This document shows, piece after piece, positions 50,441 through 59,746 of a stretch of DNA of 64,000 nt. Below the pieces are notes generated by a model. That model did not search any database. It had not been told where the DNA came from and saw only the letters and a list, made by a program, of their open reading frames with translations. Numbering within the stretch: the first letter of the stretch is position 1; the number at the start of each line of letters is the position of its first letter. The stretch spans positions 2,356,001 to 2,420,000 of the forward strand of contig NZ_CP041356.1 of the NCBI RefSeq assembly GCF_006965445.1, written 5' to 3'. The position numbers and the translations under genes were made by a program. The DNA is from Lactococcus protaetiae. Lineage in GTDB: Bacteria > Bacillota > Bacilli > Lactobacillales > Streptococcaceae.

Positions 50441-51670
50441 ATGAAATCTTGGAAAAAAGTTGCTCTTGGAGGAGCATCAGTGCTCGCAGTAGCAACACTC
50501 GCAGCTTGCGGAAATTCTGCAAGCGGTAGCAAATCAACATCATCAAAATCTCCAGCAGTAAAAGGAGATGTTACTTTGTGGGTTGATCCTGCAAACGTTG
50601 ACAGTTACAAAACTTTAGTAAATGGGTTTGAAAAGAAATACCCTGATGTTAAAGTAAAAGTTACTCAGTCCCCAACAGGTTCAGCAAACGCTAAAACTGA
50701 CGTTGGTAAAGATCCATCTAAAGCTGCTGACGTCTTCAAAGTTCCTAATGACCAACTTGGTGCTATGGCTGAAGCCGGATACATCAATCCTTTATCACCT
50801 GATGCAACAAAATGGGTTAAATCAAACGATATTTCAGTAGCTGCTGATGCCGTATCTTGGAAAGGTAAATTCTACGCTTACCCTCAAGACCAACAATCTA
50901 ACATTATTTTCTACAATAAATCAAAATTCTCAAGTGCTCCAACTGATTGGAGTCAATTCACAAAAGATACTGCTATTGGTACAGACTTCTCCAATTCATA
51001 CAACTGGTATCCTGCCTTCCTTTCAAATGGAACTGTTTTATTTGGTAAAGATGGTGAAACTTTAGATGGTACTGATGTATCTGGAGATGCAGGAGTTCAA
51101 GTTCTAACTTGGTTTGCAAAACAAAAAGCAAATACAGGTGTAGTCAATTCTGGTCAAGCTTTACTTGCTGATTTGAAGTCTGGTAAAACTGCTGCGGTCC
51201 TTGATGGTCCTTGGGATGCTGGAAACATCAAAAAACTTCTTGGCGATAATTATGGTGTAACAACACTTCCTACTATTGATTTTGGTTCTGGCTCTAAACA
51301 AATGCAAGCATTTTCTGGTGTAGGTACACTTGCTGTTAATTCTGCATCTAAAAATCAAATAGCTGCTTCAAAACTTGCTGAATATCTTTCAAATGCAGAC
51401 TCTCAAAAAGAACTCTATAAAGACAATAATGCTATCCCTGTTGCTAAGAGCTTACAAGATGATTCAACAATCACTAATGACCCTGCTGCACAAGCCGTTA
51501 TCAAACAAGTACCAAATGATACTTTAATGCCTAAGATGCCTGAAATGGCCACATTCTGGAATTTAGCTGCACCTTTGATTAATAATACATACCTTGGTAA
51601 GACTCCAGCATCACAATTTGCTACACAACTTAAGACTTTCCAAGAATCTATTTCTAAAGCAACTAAATAA
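50441..51670 (+). CDS. malE: Maltose/maltodextrin-binding lipoprotein
   Basis: 409 residues from ATG 50441 (AGGAGG 9 bases upstream; the longer frame to 50366 covers the promoter). Lipoprotein signal KKVALGGASVLAVATLAAC with lipobox LAAC. The solute-binding fold of the ABC sugar class is shown by DVTLWVDPANVDSYKTLVNGFEKKYPDVKVKVTQ, AVLDGPWDAGNIKK and the Gly/Thr-rich hinge. It catches maltose or maltodextrins and hands them to MalFG. No ATPase gene lies in the window; a shared MsmK-type ATPase elsewhere is usual. Followed by a partial terminator before malF. Confidence 0.95.
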   Translation: MKSWKKVALGGASVLAVATLAACGNSASGSKSTSSKSPAVKGDVTLWVDPANVDSYKTLVNGFEKKYPDVKVKVTQSPTGSANAKTDVGKDPSKAADVFKVPNDQLGAMAEAGYINPLSPDATKWVKSNDISVAADAVSWKGKFYAYPQDQQSNIIFYNKSKFSSAPTDWSQFTKDTAIGTDFSNSYNWYPAFLSNGTVLFGKDGETLDGTDVSGDAGVQVLTWFAKQKANTGVVNSGQALLADLKSGKTAAVLDGPWDAGNIKKLLGDNYGVTTLPTIDFGSGSKQMQAFSGVGTLAVNSASKNQIAASKLAEYLSNADSQKELYKDNNAIPVAKSLQDDSTITNDPAAQAVIKQVPNDTLMPKMPEMATFWNLAAPLINNTYLGKTPASQFATQLKTFQESISKATK

Positions 51671-51689
51671 TTAGTAATGACTCTTGTTA

Positions 51690-51726
51690 TAAAGAGGTTG
51701 GGCACAGCCTAATCTCTTTATTTCTT
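51690..51726 (+). terminator. Weak terminator between malE and malF
   Basis: Stem AAAGAG..GGC/GCC..CTCTTT with a T-rich but interrupted tail. This should let only part of the transcripts reach malFG, giving more binding protein than permease. Confidence 0.65.
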
Positions 51727-51747
51727 ATTTAAAGAAGGACAAATTTT

Positions 51748-53106
51748 ATGTTCAAAAAGAAAAATAAATTTCCTCCTGAAGCAACTTATGGAGAAGTGTG
51801 GTCTAAAGGTGATATTTTTGCCAAACTTAGCTTCATAATCATGGGACTTTTTCAACTTAAAAATAAACAATGGCTTAAGGGTATTCTTTTTCTCGCTAGT
51901 GAGATTATTATCATCGGTTGGCTATTCTTTTCTGGTTTCAGCGCCATTAGTATGCTCGGAACGTTAGGAACAGTCAAGACAAAAAAAGTCGTTTGGGATG
52001 CCTCACAAGGTGTATACAATACCATTTTACCTGATAATTCCATTCTTTATTTGCTTTTTGGTGTTTTCGCCATAGTAGCCGTTGCTTTACTCATCTTCCT
52101 ATACATCGTACACCTCCGCTCTTTACGCCATTTATACGCTCTGAACCGCGATGGTGAACATATTCCTACTACATTAGAAGATTTATCTTCACTTTTGGAT
52201 GACCGTCTTTATATTACCTTGATGGCTTTGCCATTGCTCGGGATTCTCGCTTTTACAGTCGCACCTTTGATTTTCATGATTACACTGGCTTTCACAAATT
52301 ATGATAGTCAACACCTCATAGGCTTTTCATGGACTGGTTTTTCTGCTTTCATTCAGATTTTCCAAGGAGATTTTGGACAAGCTTTCTTACCTATACTAGC
52401 TTGGACAATTATTTGGGCAATCGCTTCAACAGTGACAACTTTCCTTGGAGGTGTGTTGCTCGCTCTACTCATCGAATCTAAAGGCATTAAATTTAAAGGA
52501 TTCTGGAGAACAATTTTTGTCGTTGTCTTCGCCGTACCTCAGTTTGTCTCTCTTTTACTGATGGCAATGTTCCTAGATGATCATGGGCCTATCAATACTG
52601 CATTAGAAAATGCGCATTGGATAGCAGGACCTATTCAGTTTTTATCCGACCCAACATTGGCAAAAATTTCAGTCATCGGAGTCAATATGTGGATTGGTAT
52701 TCCAGTTACAATGTTAGTTTCAACTGCCATTATTCAAAATCTTTCTCAAGATCAAATTGAAGCTGCGCGTATTGACGGAGCTAACTCTTTCCAAGTTTTC
52801 CGTTCAATTACATTCCCGCAAATTCTTTTTGTCTTGACACCAACATTGATTCAACAATTCATTGGTAATTTTAACAACTTTAATGTTATTTATCTCCTTA
52901 CAGGTGGTGGTCCAAATACAAGTAACACTCTAGCTAATGCTCAAGCCGGAACGACTGACTTGCTTATTACTTGGCTTTATAAATTGACAACCCAATCTAC
53001 GAGAAACTACGCAGTCGCATCTGCAATTGGTATTATCATATTTGTTATTACCGCAACGGCTTCATTAGCATTGTATCGTAGAACCAATGCATTTAAGGAG
53101 GGATAA
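51748..53106 (+). CDS. malF: Maltodextrin ABC transporter permease MalF
   Basis: 452 residues. An N-terminal membrane pair (about 45-75 and 100-130) precedes the binding-protein-dependent permease core. Core helices include ALPLLGILAFTVAPLIFMITLAF and ILAWTIIWAIASTVTTFLGGVLLALLI. The EAA loop is EAARIDGANSFQVFRSITFPQI, which docks on the ATPase. GGGPNTSNTL is typical of MalF. Ribosome site AAGGAC before ATG 51748. Co-transcribed with malG (3-base gap). Confidence 0.94.
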   Translation: MFKKKNKFPPEATYGEVWSKGDIFAKLSFIIMGLFQLKNKQWLKGILFLASEIIIIGWLFFSGFSAISMLGTLGTVKTKKVVWDASQGVYNTILPDNSILYLLFGVFAIVAVALLIFLYIVHLRSLRHLYALNRDGEHIPTTLEDLSSLLDDRLYITLMALPLLGILAFTVAPLIFMITLAFTNYDSQHLIGFSWTGFSAFIQIFQGDFGQAFLPILAWTIIWAIASTVTTFLGGVLLALLIESKGIKFKGFWRTIFVVVFAVPQFVSLLLMAMFLDDHGPINTALENAHWIAGPIQFLSDPTLAKISVIGVNMWIGIPVTMLVSTAIIQNLSQDQIEAARIDGANSFQVFRSITFPQILFVLTPTLIQQFIGNFNNFNVIYLLTGGGPNTSNTLANAQAGTTDLLITWLYKLTTQSTRNYAVASAIGIIIFVITATASLALYRRTNAFKEG

Positions 53107-53109
53107 ACA

Positions 53110-53967
53110 TTGAAATCTTATAAAAATCAAAGAAGAACTTCTCTTATCTTGCGTTACATTCTATTAGTTGTTTTAGCGCTACTCTGGATTTTTCCCGTGC
53201 TATGGATGATAGTGACAAGCTTCGCTCAAAATAATAACACAGGGTTCGTTCAAACGCTTTTTCCAACTCACTGGACACTTGAAAATTATATAGGGATTTT
53301 CAATAATCCTATGTACCCTTACTTAAATTGGGTTTTAAATACTTTTATCTTAGCAGTTATCTGTGCAGTAGCTAATACATTCATCACAACTATTATGTCC
53401 TACTCTCTATCGCGTTTACGTTTTAAATTTAGAAAACCATTCTTACAATTTGCCCTAATTATCGGGATGTTTCCAGGTATCATGGGAATGATTGCCATGT
53501 ATTCTATTTTAAAATCTATTAATATGTTAAATCTTTGGGGAATGGCTTTAGTTTATGTCGGAGGCTCAGGACTTGGTTTCTATGTCTTTAAAGGATTTTT
53601 AGATACTATACCTCGCTCTATTGACGAAGCTGCAATCATTGATGGTGCCTCACGCTGGCAAACTTTCATCAAAATTACCTTACCTTTATCTCGTCCAATG
53701 ATTGTTTACACTTCTCTTATGGCTTTCATTGGTCCTTGGCTCGATTTCCTATTCTCTAGCTATATATTGGGAGGCGGAAATCCTAAAATACGTACAGTAG
53801 CTTATGGTCTGCAAAACATGATGACTAACTCTAAAGGTTCCAGTGCAACTAACCTTTATCAGTTTATCGCAGGTAGTGTACTTATCGCTGTACCTATCAC
53901 AATTCTCTTTATTATCATGCAACGTTTCTACGTCAACGGAATTACCGCTGGTGCAGACAAAGGATAA
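53110..53967 (+). CDS. malG: Maltodextrin ABC transporter permease MalG
   Basis: 285 residues. The start is TTG at 53110: AAGGAGG is 7 bases upstream and overlaps the malF stop, and no ATG fits. Six membrane segments beginning ILLVVLALLWIFPVLWMIVTSF; the EAA loop is DEAAIIDGASRWQTFIKITLPLSRP. It forms the translocation pore with MalF. Last gene of the malEFG operon; terminator at 53972-54000 is shared with the convergent LCP gene. Confidence 0.94.
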   Translation: MKSYKNQRRTSLILRYILLVVLALLWIFPVLWMIVTSFAQNNNTGFVQTLFPTHWTLENYIGIFNNPMYPYLNWVLNTFILAVICAVANTFITTIMSYSLSRLRFKFRKPFLQFALIIGMFPGIMGMIAMYSILKSINMLNLWGMALVYVGGSGLGFYVFKGFLDTIPRSIDEAAIIDGASRWQTFIKITLPLSRPMIVYTSLMAFIGPWLDFLFSSYILGGGNPKIRTVAYGLQNMMTNSKGSSATNLYQFIAGSVLIAVPITILFIIMQRFYVNGITAGADKG

Positions 53968-53971
53968 CAAA

Positions 53972-54002
53972 AAAAGTCTCGTTAATATAACGAGACTTTT
54001 TT
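53972..54002 (+). terminator. Bidirectional terminator between malG and the LCP gene
   Basis: Perfect stem AAAAGTCTCGTTA/TAACGAGACTTTT with T runs on both sides, between convergent genes. Confidence 0.92.
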
Positions 54003-54004
54003 AT

Positions 54005-55384
54005 TTATTGTCCAAGAAGTTTTTCAGCTTCCGCTTTATATTTTACCATATCAATAGAAAGTCCTAGGCCTCCATACCTATCATATGCATTTTGCCAGTC
54101 ATTATTATTTGGTATTGTTGTTGATTTTATTCCATTTTTCATATCAAATAATGATTTGAGTCCTGATGTTAGTAGGAATGAATTTGGAATATTTGTCATT
54201 GTGACTGCACGAGTCGTTCCCAACGCACTAGAACCAGTGAAAAGAGTGAGAGGATTTTTCATTTTAGACATCACAGTTTCTAAAACTTGTTGTTGGCGTT
54301 TTACTCGACCAAAATCTCCTTCATCATCATGACGGAACCGAGCGTAGTTCAACAAAGTACGACCATCCATTTTTTGAACCCCTGGCTTAATCATCATGAA
54401 TGTTCCACCACCATCTGGATAACCTAAGGCAGCTGCTTCATCTGCAGTAAGGACTTTATCGGTAGAAGTTTTACCTTCTGTTTCTGATAAATCATCTGGA
54501 ACAGGTACAGCACTGAGTTTTTGTCCATTTACTGTTGAAAATTTCGCATCAATTTTCAATCCTGTAGGGAAGAGAGAGTCAATGATAGTCGCAAAACTAG
54601 AGAAGTCTACCACTGCATAATATTGACAGTTGACACCAAAATTCTCTTTCAATGTTTCACTCATCAAGTTCACTCCTTGACGGTTCTCCTGCTCTCCTAC
54701 TGTGAAAGCTGAGTTGATTTTCGAGCTACCACTAACCCCTGGCACATTGACTAATGTATCGCGCATGAAACTGACAAGCCTCATTTGATGGTCTTTAGCA
54801 TTCATATGGAGCACCATGATTGTATCTGTATGCGCCACATCTGATGATTGACCTGGGCGTTTATCCGCTCCAAGAAGAAGGATATTAACAGATCCATCAG
54901 AATTTTTTAAACTAGTAAAAGTTTCTGGTTTCGCTACACCTCCTTCATGTTTTACACCTCGACTATAGCCATAAATGAAAAATCCTGCCATGACTACAAT
55001 AATTAAAATAATAACACTGAGTATTCTTCTCAACCAATGCCTTTTTTTCTTACCATTTTTCCCCAACTTAGGAGACTTTTTTGAATCTTTATCTTTTTTA
55101 ACATTTTTTCTCCTCTCATTTAGAGTCGGAGATATTGATGAACTTCGCCCACTTCTTCGGTTTGAAGCAGAAGAATGTTGGGCACCTTCATCTGAATAAC
55201 CGTTATCATAATCATTAGTCTGAGCTTCATATCCCGAATATTCCTCAGCCTCTTCAGGATTATAGTAACTTTCATGTGATGTAAATTCATTGAGTAATTC
55301 ATAATACTCTTGACGTTCACGAATAGTGAGATAGTCAATGTTATGTCTCAAATATTCTAGTCTTTTATATTTTTTATCATTCAT
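54005..55384 (-). CDS. LytR-CpsA-Psr (LCP) family cell-wall polymer transferase
   Basis: 459 residues. A long acidic, then Ser-rich and very basic cytoplasmic N-terminus (to about 115) is followed by one membrane segment ILSVIILIIVVMAGFFIYGY, then the extracellular LCP domain. LCP features: VNILLLGADKRPGQSSDVAHTDTIMVLHM, the arginine motif VSFMRDTLVNVPG, INSAFTVG and LLNYARFRHDDEGDFGRVKRQQQVL. Members attach teichoic-acid-like or capsular polymers to peptidoglycan. The N-terminal tail (LRHNIDYLTIRERQEYYELLNEF) is longer than usual and may be a regulatory domain. Monocistronic. Confidence 0.92.
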   Translation of the reverse strand: MNDKKYKRLEYLRHNIDYLTIRERQEYYELLNEFTSHESYYNPEEAEEYSGYEAQTNDYDNGYSDEGAQHSSASNRRSGRSSSISPTLNERRKNVKKDKDSKKSPKLGKNGKKKRHWLRRILSVIILIIVVMAGFFIYGYSRGVKHEGGVAKPETFTSLKNSDGSVNILLLGADKRPGQSSDVAHTDTIMVLHMNAKDHQMRLVSFMRDTLVNVPGVSGSSKINSAFTVGEQENRQGVNLMSETLKENFGVNCQYYAVVDFSSFATIIDSLFPTGLKIDAKFSTVNGQKLSAVPVPDDLSETEGKTSTDKVLTADEAAALGYPDGGGTFMMIKPGVQKMDGRTLLNYARFRHDDEGDFGRVKRQQQVLETVMSKMKNPLTLFTGSSALGTTRAVTMTNIPNSFLLTSGLKSLFDMKNGIKSTTIPNNNDWQNAYDRYGGLGLSIDMVKYKAEAEKLLGQ

Positions 55385-55427
55385 TTCCTACTTATTATAC
55401 CAAAGTTTCTTAGCTCGTGCAAAATAC

Positions 55428-56089
55428 ATGAAGTCAAGACTTATTCAGTGGGAGTTTCGACTCACCACTGAATTTGAGGTACAACCTCTAGATGTAACAA
55501 CTAAGCGACCTGTACGCAGCTAAAGCTGCAACAGTCTGCTTAACATCAAAGATATGAGGTCACACCGTAGCGAAGCTTCGTTATCCATTCGCTCTATCTC
55601 CGCTTTGCTGCGCTGTCGATTTCACTAAGCCACTAAAGTGGCAAGTTCAAATCGCAATCGACTAAAGTCGCAAGGCGAAGTGGTCTTGTCTAAGAAGCCC
55701 AGGCGCTAAAAGCGCCAACGCCCTATGGCAGTCGGACGAAATTCGAAGATTGCCATTCCGACTAGGTGCTTTGCCTTTTGCTCTTGCTGCTTTAGCAGCT
55801 AAGCAAACGGACAGCGGAGCAACGAAGTTGCGTAGACCGTTCGTAGAACGGCGTGCGAAGCACGTAGCACCTTAGCGAGGATGGACAGCGTAGCGAAGCG
55901 AAGATAATGCTGCTTTATCCCCTAGCTAAGATAGGATAGCCGTTGTTGCTTTAGCAACTTACGGATATGCTAGTTGTTACACCTAGGTCGTCCGGGGTAT
56001 TGCGATTGCGACTAGGCGCTTCAGCGCCTTAGCGAGCATCGACAGCGTAGCCCAAAGGGCGGAGATAGCACGCACTTGCTTTGATAAAG
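55428..56089 (+). repeat. Repeat family 1, longest copy (type-i termini)
   Basis: 662 bp. Begins ATGAAGTCAAGACTTATTCA, ends GCACGCACTTGC then TTTGATAAAG. Carries nearly all modules seen elsewhere in one line: GCAGCTAAAGCTGC, CACTAAAGTGG, CGACTAAAGTCG, GCGCTAAAAGCGCC, GCTTTAGCAGC, CGTGCGAAGCACG, GGCGCTTCAGCGCC and CCCAAAGGGC. Confidence 0.93.
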
Positions 56090-56153
56090 ATACCTTAGCT
56101 GTTTTTTTCACTTTTTATACCACGTTTGGAACACCTATTTATACCCAAAAGTA

Positions 56154-56180
56154 AAAACACTCGTTTAAACAAGTGCTTTT
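56154..56180 (-). terminator. Terminator overlapping the cmk stop
   Basis: Stem AAAAGCACTTG/CGAGTGTTTT around TTTAAA with a T run on the minus strand; it includes the last cmk codons. Confidence 0.65.
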
Positions 56181-56827
56181 ACTTTTTCTTCGATAAATAA
56201 AACAACATCCTCAATTGTTTTCCCTGTGCTATCAAGGAGTACAGCATCACTAGCTTGCTTCAGAGGTGAAATCTCACGCGTACTATCTTTATAATCTCGT
56301 TTAGCGATTTCTTCTTTCAGTTGTTCAAGATTTGTGGGAATTCCTTTTTCTATGTTTTCTTTATAGCGTCGCTCCGCCCGTTCATCCACAGAAGCAACTA
56401 AAAATATTTTGAGTTCAGCTTCAGGTAGAACTACTGTTCCAATATCACGTCCATCCATGATGATTCCACCGTTACGAGCAATCCGTTGCTGCTCAGCAAC
56501 TAGAAATTCACGAATTTCTGGCATGGCTGAAATTTTAGACACTGCATTTGTAACTTCATTAGTCCGAATAACTTGAGTCACATTATTTAGTCCCAAATAA
56601 ACTTCTTGACCACTCTTACCATTCATAAAAGAAATAGGATTACGTTTTATAAAATCAATAATTTCCTCTGCTTTATTTGTTTCTTTTTGCAAAGCAACAA
56701 ATGTTGCAGCTCGATACATTGCGCCTGTATCTAGATAGATTAAATCAAGGTCGCGAGCTACGATTTTAGCAACTGTTGATTTCCCACTTGATGCTGGTCC
56801 ATCAACAGCAATTTGAATCTTTTTCAT
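56165..56827 (-). CDS. cmk: Cytidylate kinase
   Basis: 220 residues. Phosphorylates CMP and dCMP. Walker A is [14 protein letters not shown] at residues 7-20; [10 protein letters not shown] and the [14 protein letters not shown] loop are NMP-binding signatures; the lid is [13 protein letters not shown]. It follows the LysM-protein gene by 52 bases on the same strand; the fer, LysM protein, cmk order is common in streptococci and lactococci. The repeat at 55428-56089 lies directly downstream. Confidence 0.95.
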   Translation of the reverse strand: MKKIQIAVDGPASSGKSTVAKIVARDLDLIYLDTGAMYRAATFVALQKETNKAEEIIDFIKRNPISFMNGKSGQEVYLGLNNVTQVIRTNEVTNAVSKISAMPEIREFLVAEQQRIARNGGIIMDGRDIGTVVLPEAELKIFLVASVDERAERRYKENIEKGIPTNLEQLKEEIAKRDYKDSTREISPLKQASDAVLLDSTGKTIEDVVLFIEEKVKALV

Positions 56828-56879
56828 AATTTCCTTTTTCTAAATTTACTTTTATGATATTGTTAATACTTGATAAATT

Positions 56880-57392
56880 TTATTTTAATTTAAGAACTTG
56901 TCCTGCGTGGATTGCACTACCATCAGCATTATAGCCATCTGCCGAGATATTGTTCAAACTTGCAATAGTCTCCCATGCAATCCCAGTTTTTGCAGCAATT
57001 GTACTAGGATAGTCTCCAGCAACAACGGTATACGTTGAACCAGCAGCCACACTACTACTAGAAGCAGTACTTGTGCTACTTACGCTTGTATTAGTAGTCG
57101 CACTTGAAGATGCTGATGTCTTATCACTTGATTTCGCTGTTTCTTTCTGGCTCACTGATGCTTGATGGAAGTTTTTTGCTATACTCGCATTGCTTTGGAC
57201 TTGGCTATTCCATAGGATGAAACCTATTGCCAATCCCACAATGATAAACATTAAGACAACAAGAAAAGTCAAAAAGCGTGTCGTTAAAGGTCGCTTATTT
57301 TCATCTTTTATTCTAACTTGTCTTTTCATTTCTGTTGGTTCTTCTCGCATTGCACGATATATTTCGTTATTCCAAGGTTCTTTCGTTGACAC
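56880..57392 (-). CDS. LysM-domain membrane protein
   Basis: 170 residues. Short basic cytoplasmic N-terminus, one membrane segment FLTFLVVLMFIIVGLAIGFILWN (about 40-62), a Ser/Thr-rich spacer (about 95-120), and a C-terminal LysM (STYTVVAGDYPSTIAAKTGIAWETIASLNN and GSAIHAGQVLKL). It is anchored in the membrane with the LysM reaching into peptidoglycan. Role unknown; conserved next to cmk and fer. Possibly co-transcribed with cmk. Confidence 0.9.
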   Translation of the reverse strand: MSTKEPWNNEIYRAMREEPTEMKRQVRIKDENKRPLTTRFLTFLVVLMFIIVGLAIGFILWNSQVQSNASIAKNFHQASVSQKETAKSSDKTSASSSATTNTSVSSTSTASSSSVAAGSTYTVVAGDYPSTIAAKTGIAWETIASLNNISADGYNADGSAIHAGQVLKLK

Positions 57393-57438
57393 GACGTTTT
57401 CCTTTCATTTTTACCATTTTTTTATTATCATTCTTTAT

Positions 57439-57645
57439 ATGAAGATAAAAATTATTCCTGATAAATGTATCGCATGTGGGCTATGCCATATCCATGCACC
57501 CGAAGTATTCGACTATCACGATGATGGCATTGTCAAATTCTATGCTACTGATAAACAACAAAAAGAATTACCCGATACTTCGTCACTCCGTTCAGCCGTT
57601 AAATTATGTCCCACTGGAGCCCTCAAAATCGTTGAGGACATTTAG
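57439..57645 (+). CDS. fer: Ferredoxin, single [4Fe-4S] type
   Basis: 68 residues. Cysteine ligands in DKCIACGLC (C-x2-C-x2-C) and the remote KLCPTGAL. Acidic, soluble, as usual for ferredoxins of Gram-positive bacteria. It could be a redox partner of the YumC-type reductase at 6138-7103; this is an inference from function only. No ribosome site is visible before ATG 57439, and the 46-base divergent space to the LysM gene is short, so the message may be leaderless. Starts MKIKIIPDKC. Confidence 0.9.
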   Translation: MKIKIIPDKCIACGLCHIHAPEVFDYHDDGIVKFYATDKQQKELPDTSSLRSAVKLCPTGALKIVEDI

Positions 57646-57822
57646 AAGTATTTTATCACTATCTATTTTACCATAAGTTTTCAAATTCATAAATATTTTG
57701 TGTTTTTAATAAAAAATTTGTATTCTTTATAAGAATAAATTTCAAAACCGTGCTTTAAAAGTGTCTATACAACTTGATTTGTAAAGGGCTTTCAACGCTA
57801 AGATAACCGCTTTTCTATTTTC

Positions 57823-57861
57823 ATGAAACCATTTGCAAATATTGGATTAAAATAGTATAAT
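57823..57861 (+). promoter_or_regulatory. manLMN promoter with overlapping cre-like site
   Basis: -35 TTGCAA (57833-57838), 17-base spacer, -10 TATAAT (57856-57861). TGAAACCATTTGCA (57823-57836) is cre-like and overlaps the -35 box. About 48 bases to the manL start. Confidence 0.65.
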
Positions 57862-57909
57862 GACTAAGTAATAATTTTTATTATAATCTTATATAGGAGG
57901 TTACTCACA

Positions 57910-58902
57910 TTGAGTATCGGAATTGTTATTGCGAGCCATGGTGAATTCGCCGCAGGCATCAAACAATCTGGTTCTATGATTTTCGGTGAGCAAGAAAAAG
58001 TACAAGTTGTTACTTTTATGCCTAACGAAGGACCAGCTGATTTGCATGCTAAAATCGAAGCAGCTATCGCAACATTTGATGCTGAAGATGATGTTCTTGT
58101 CCTTGCTGACTTGTGGAGCGGTTCTCCATTTAACCAAGCAAGCGCTGTGATGGGTGAAAACCCTGACCGCAAGATTGCCATTATCACAGGCCTCAACTTG
58201 CCAATGTTGATTCAAGCCTACACAGAGCGTATGATGGATGCGTCTGCTGGGATTGAACAAGTAGTGGCAAACATTATGAAAGAAGCTAAGGCGGGCGTAC
58301 GCGTTCTTCCTGATGAGCTTCAACCCGCAGAAGAAACTGCTACGGCAGCTGCTCCTGTAGCCGCACAAGGCGCTATTCCAGAAGGGACAGTCATCGGCGA
58401 TGGTAAGATTAAAATCAACCTCGTTCGTATTGACACTCGTTTGCTTCACGGTCAAGTTGCAACAGCATGGACTCCAGATTCTAAAGCTGACCGCATCATC
58501 GTCGTTTCTGACAATGTTGCCAAAGATACTATGCGTAAGACTCTGATTGAACAAGCTGCTCCTCCAGGAGTTAAAGCTAATGTTGTTCCAATCAAGAAAA
58601 TGATTGAGGTTGCTAAAGACCCACGTTTCGGTGGAACACACGCTTTCTTGCTCTTTGAAAACCCACATGATGCTTTAGAAATTGTTGAAGCCGTTCCTGG
58701 TCTCATCTCAACGATTAACGTTGGTTCTATGGCTCACTCAGCAGGTAAAACTATGTTGAACACTGTTCTTTCTGCTGATAAGAGTGATGTTGCAGCCTTT
58801 GAAAAAATGCGTGAACTTGGTATCAACTTTGACGTCCGTAAAGTTCCAAGTGACTCAAAAGCCGATTTGTTCGCATTGATTCAAAAAGCAAATGTTAAAT
58901 AA
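57910..58902 (+). CDS. manL: Mannose-family PTS, IIAB subunit
   Basis: 330 residues; starts at TTG 57910 with AGGAGG upstream. The IIA domain (1-130) has the phospho-His in [12 protein letters not shown] (residue 10). The Ala/Pro/Glu-rich linker (about 138-158) leads to the IIB domain (160-330), with its phospho-His in [16 protein letters not shown]. It phosphorylates glucose, mannose and related sugars during uptake through ManMN, using HPr-P. Named ptnAB in L. lactis. Strongly biased codon use and runs of GGT/GCT match a highly expressed operon. Confidence 0.96.
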   Translation: MSIGIVIASHGEFAAGIKQSGSMIFGEQEKVQVVTFMPNEGPADLHAKIEAAIATFDAEDDVLVLADLWSGSPFNQASAVMGENPDRKIAIITGLNLPMLIQAYTERMMDASAGIEQVVANIMKEAKAGVRVLPDELQPAEETATAAAPVAAQGAIPEGTVIGDGKIKINLVRIDTRLLHGQVATAWTPDSKADRIIVVSDNVAKDTMRKTLIEQAAPPGVKANVVPIKKMIEVAKDPRFGGTHAFLLFENPHDALEIVEAVPGLISTINVGSMAHSAGKTMLNTVLSADKSDVAAFEKMRELGINFDVRKVPSDSKADLFALIQKANVK

Positions 58903-58921
58903 TTAAGGAGAATTAAATAAA

Positions 58922-59725
58922 ATGAGTGCTATTTCAGTCATTTTTGTCCTTATCTTCGCGTTCCTTGCTGGACTTGAAGGTATTTTGGACCAATGGCAAT
59001 TCCACCAACCTATTCTTGCTTGTTCATTGATTGGTCTTGCTACTGGTCACTTGGCACAAGGGATTATCCTCGGTGGTGCCCTTCAAATGATTGCCCTTGG
59101 TTGGGCTAATATCGGTGCTGCTGTCGCTCCCGACGCTGCACTTGCTTCTGTCGCTTCTGCTATCTTGATGGTTCAAGGTGGTAACTACGATTTGAACCAC
59201 ATTATGGGTGTTATCGTTCCTACTGGTATCTTGCTTGCAACTGCTGGTTTGGTTCTTACTACATTCGTTCGTTTCCTTTCAGTTGGTATCATTCACTTGG
59301 CTGACGCTTCTGCTGAAAAAGGTTCTTATAATGGTGTTGCTGGTTGGCATATGTTTGCGCTTCTCCTTCAAGGTTTGCGTATTGCTATCCCTGCTGGTAT
59401 CATCTTGGCTATCCCTGCAAAAACAGTTACAGCTGCCTTGAATGCTATCCCTGACTGGGTATCTGGCGGTCTTGCTGTTGGTGGTGGTATGGTTGTTGTC
59501 GTTGGTTATGCAATGGTTATCAACCTTATGGCTACTAAAGAACTCTGGCCTTTCTTCTTCCTTGGTTTTGCTCTTGCACCAATTTCACAATTGACTTTGA
59601 TCGCTATGGGTATCCTTGGTGTCGTTATCGCTATCGTTTATCTCAACCTTGAAAAAGCAGGAAACTCACGTGGTGCTGCTGGTGGTTCTGGTGACCCAAT
59701 TGGCGATATCTTGAACGATTATTAA
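58922..59725 (+). CDS. manM: Mannose-family PTS, IIC subunit
   Basis: 267 residues, hydrophobic throughout. The family motif GLATGHLAQGIILGGALQMIALGWANIGAAVAPDAALASVASAIL (about 37-80) is the conserved IIC substrate-path segment. Forms the sugar channel with IID. 19 bases after manL, with AAGGAG upstream. This Man-PTS is also the docking site for class IIa and lactococcin A-type bacteriocins in related species. Confidence 0.96.
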   Translation: MSAISVIFVLIFAFLAGLEGILDQWQFHQPILACSLIGLATGHLAQGIILGGALQMIALGWANIGAAVAPDAALASVASAILMVQGGNYDLNHIMGVIVPTGILLATAGLVLTTFVRFLSVGIIHLADASAEKGSYNGVAGWHMFALLLQGLRIAIPAGIILAIPAKTVTAALNAIPDWVSGGLAVGGGMVVVVGYAMVINLMATKELWPFFFLGFALAPISQLTLIAMGILGVVIAIVYLNLEKAGNSRGAAGGSGDPIGDILNDY

Positions 59726-59746
59726 TAGGAAAGGAGACTTATAAAA

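Noticed and set aside
57901-58668. Large frame on the minus strand opposite manL
   Set aside because: Arises from the strong codon bias of manL; Cys/His-rich and without family resemblance.
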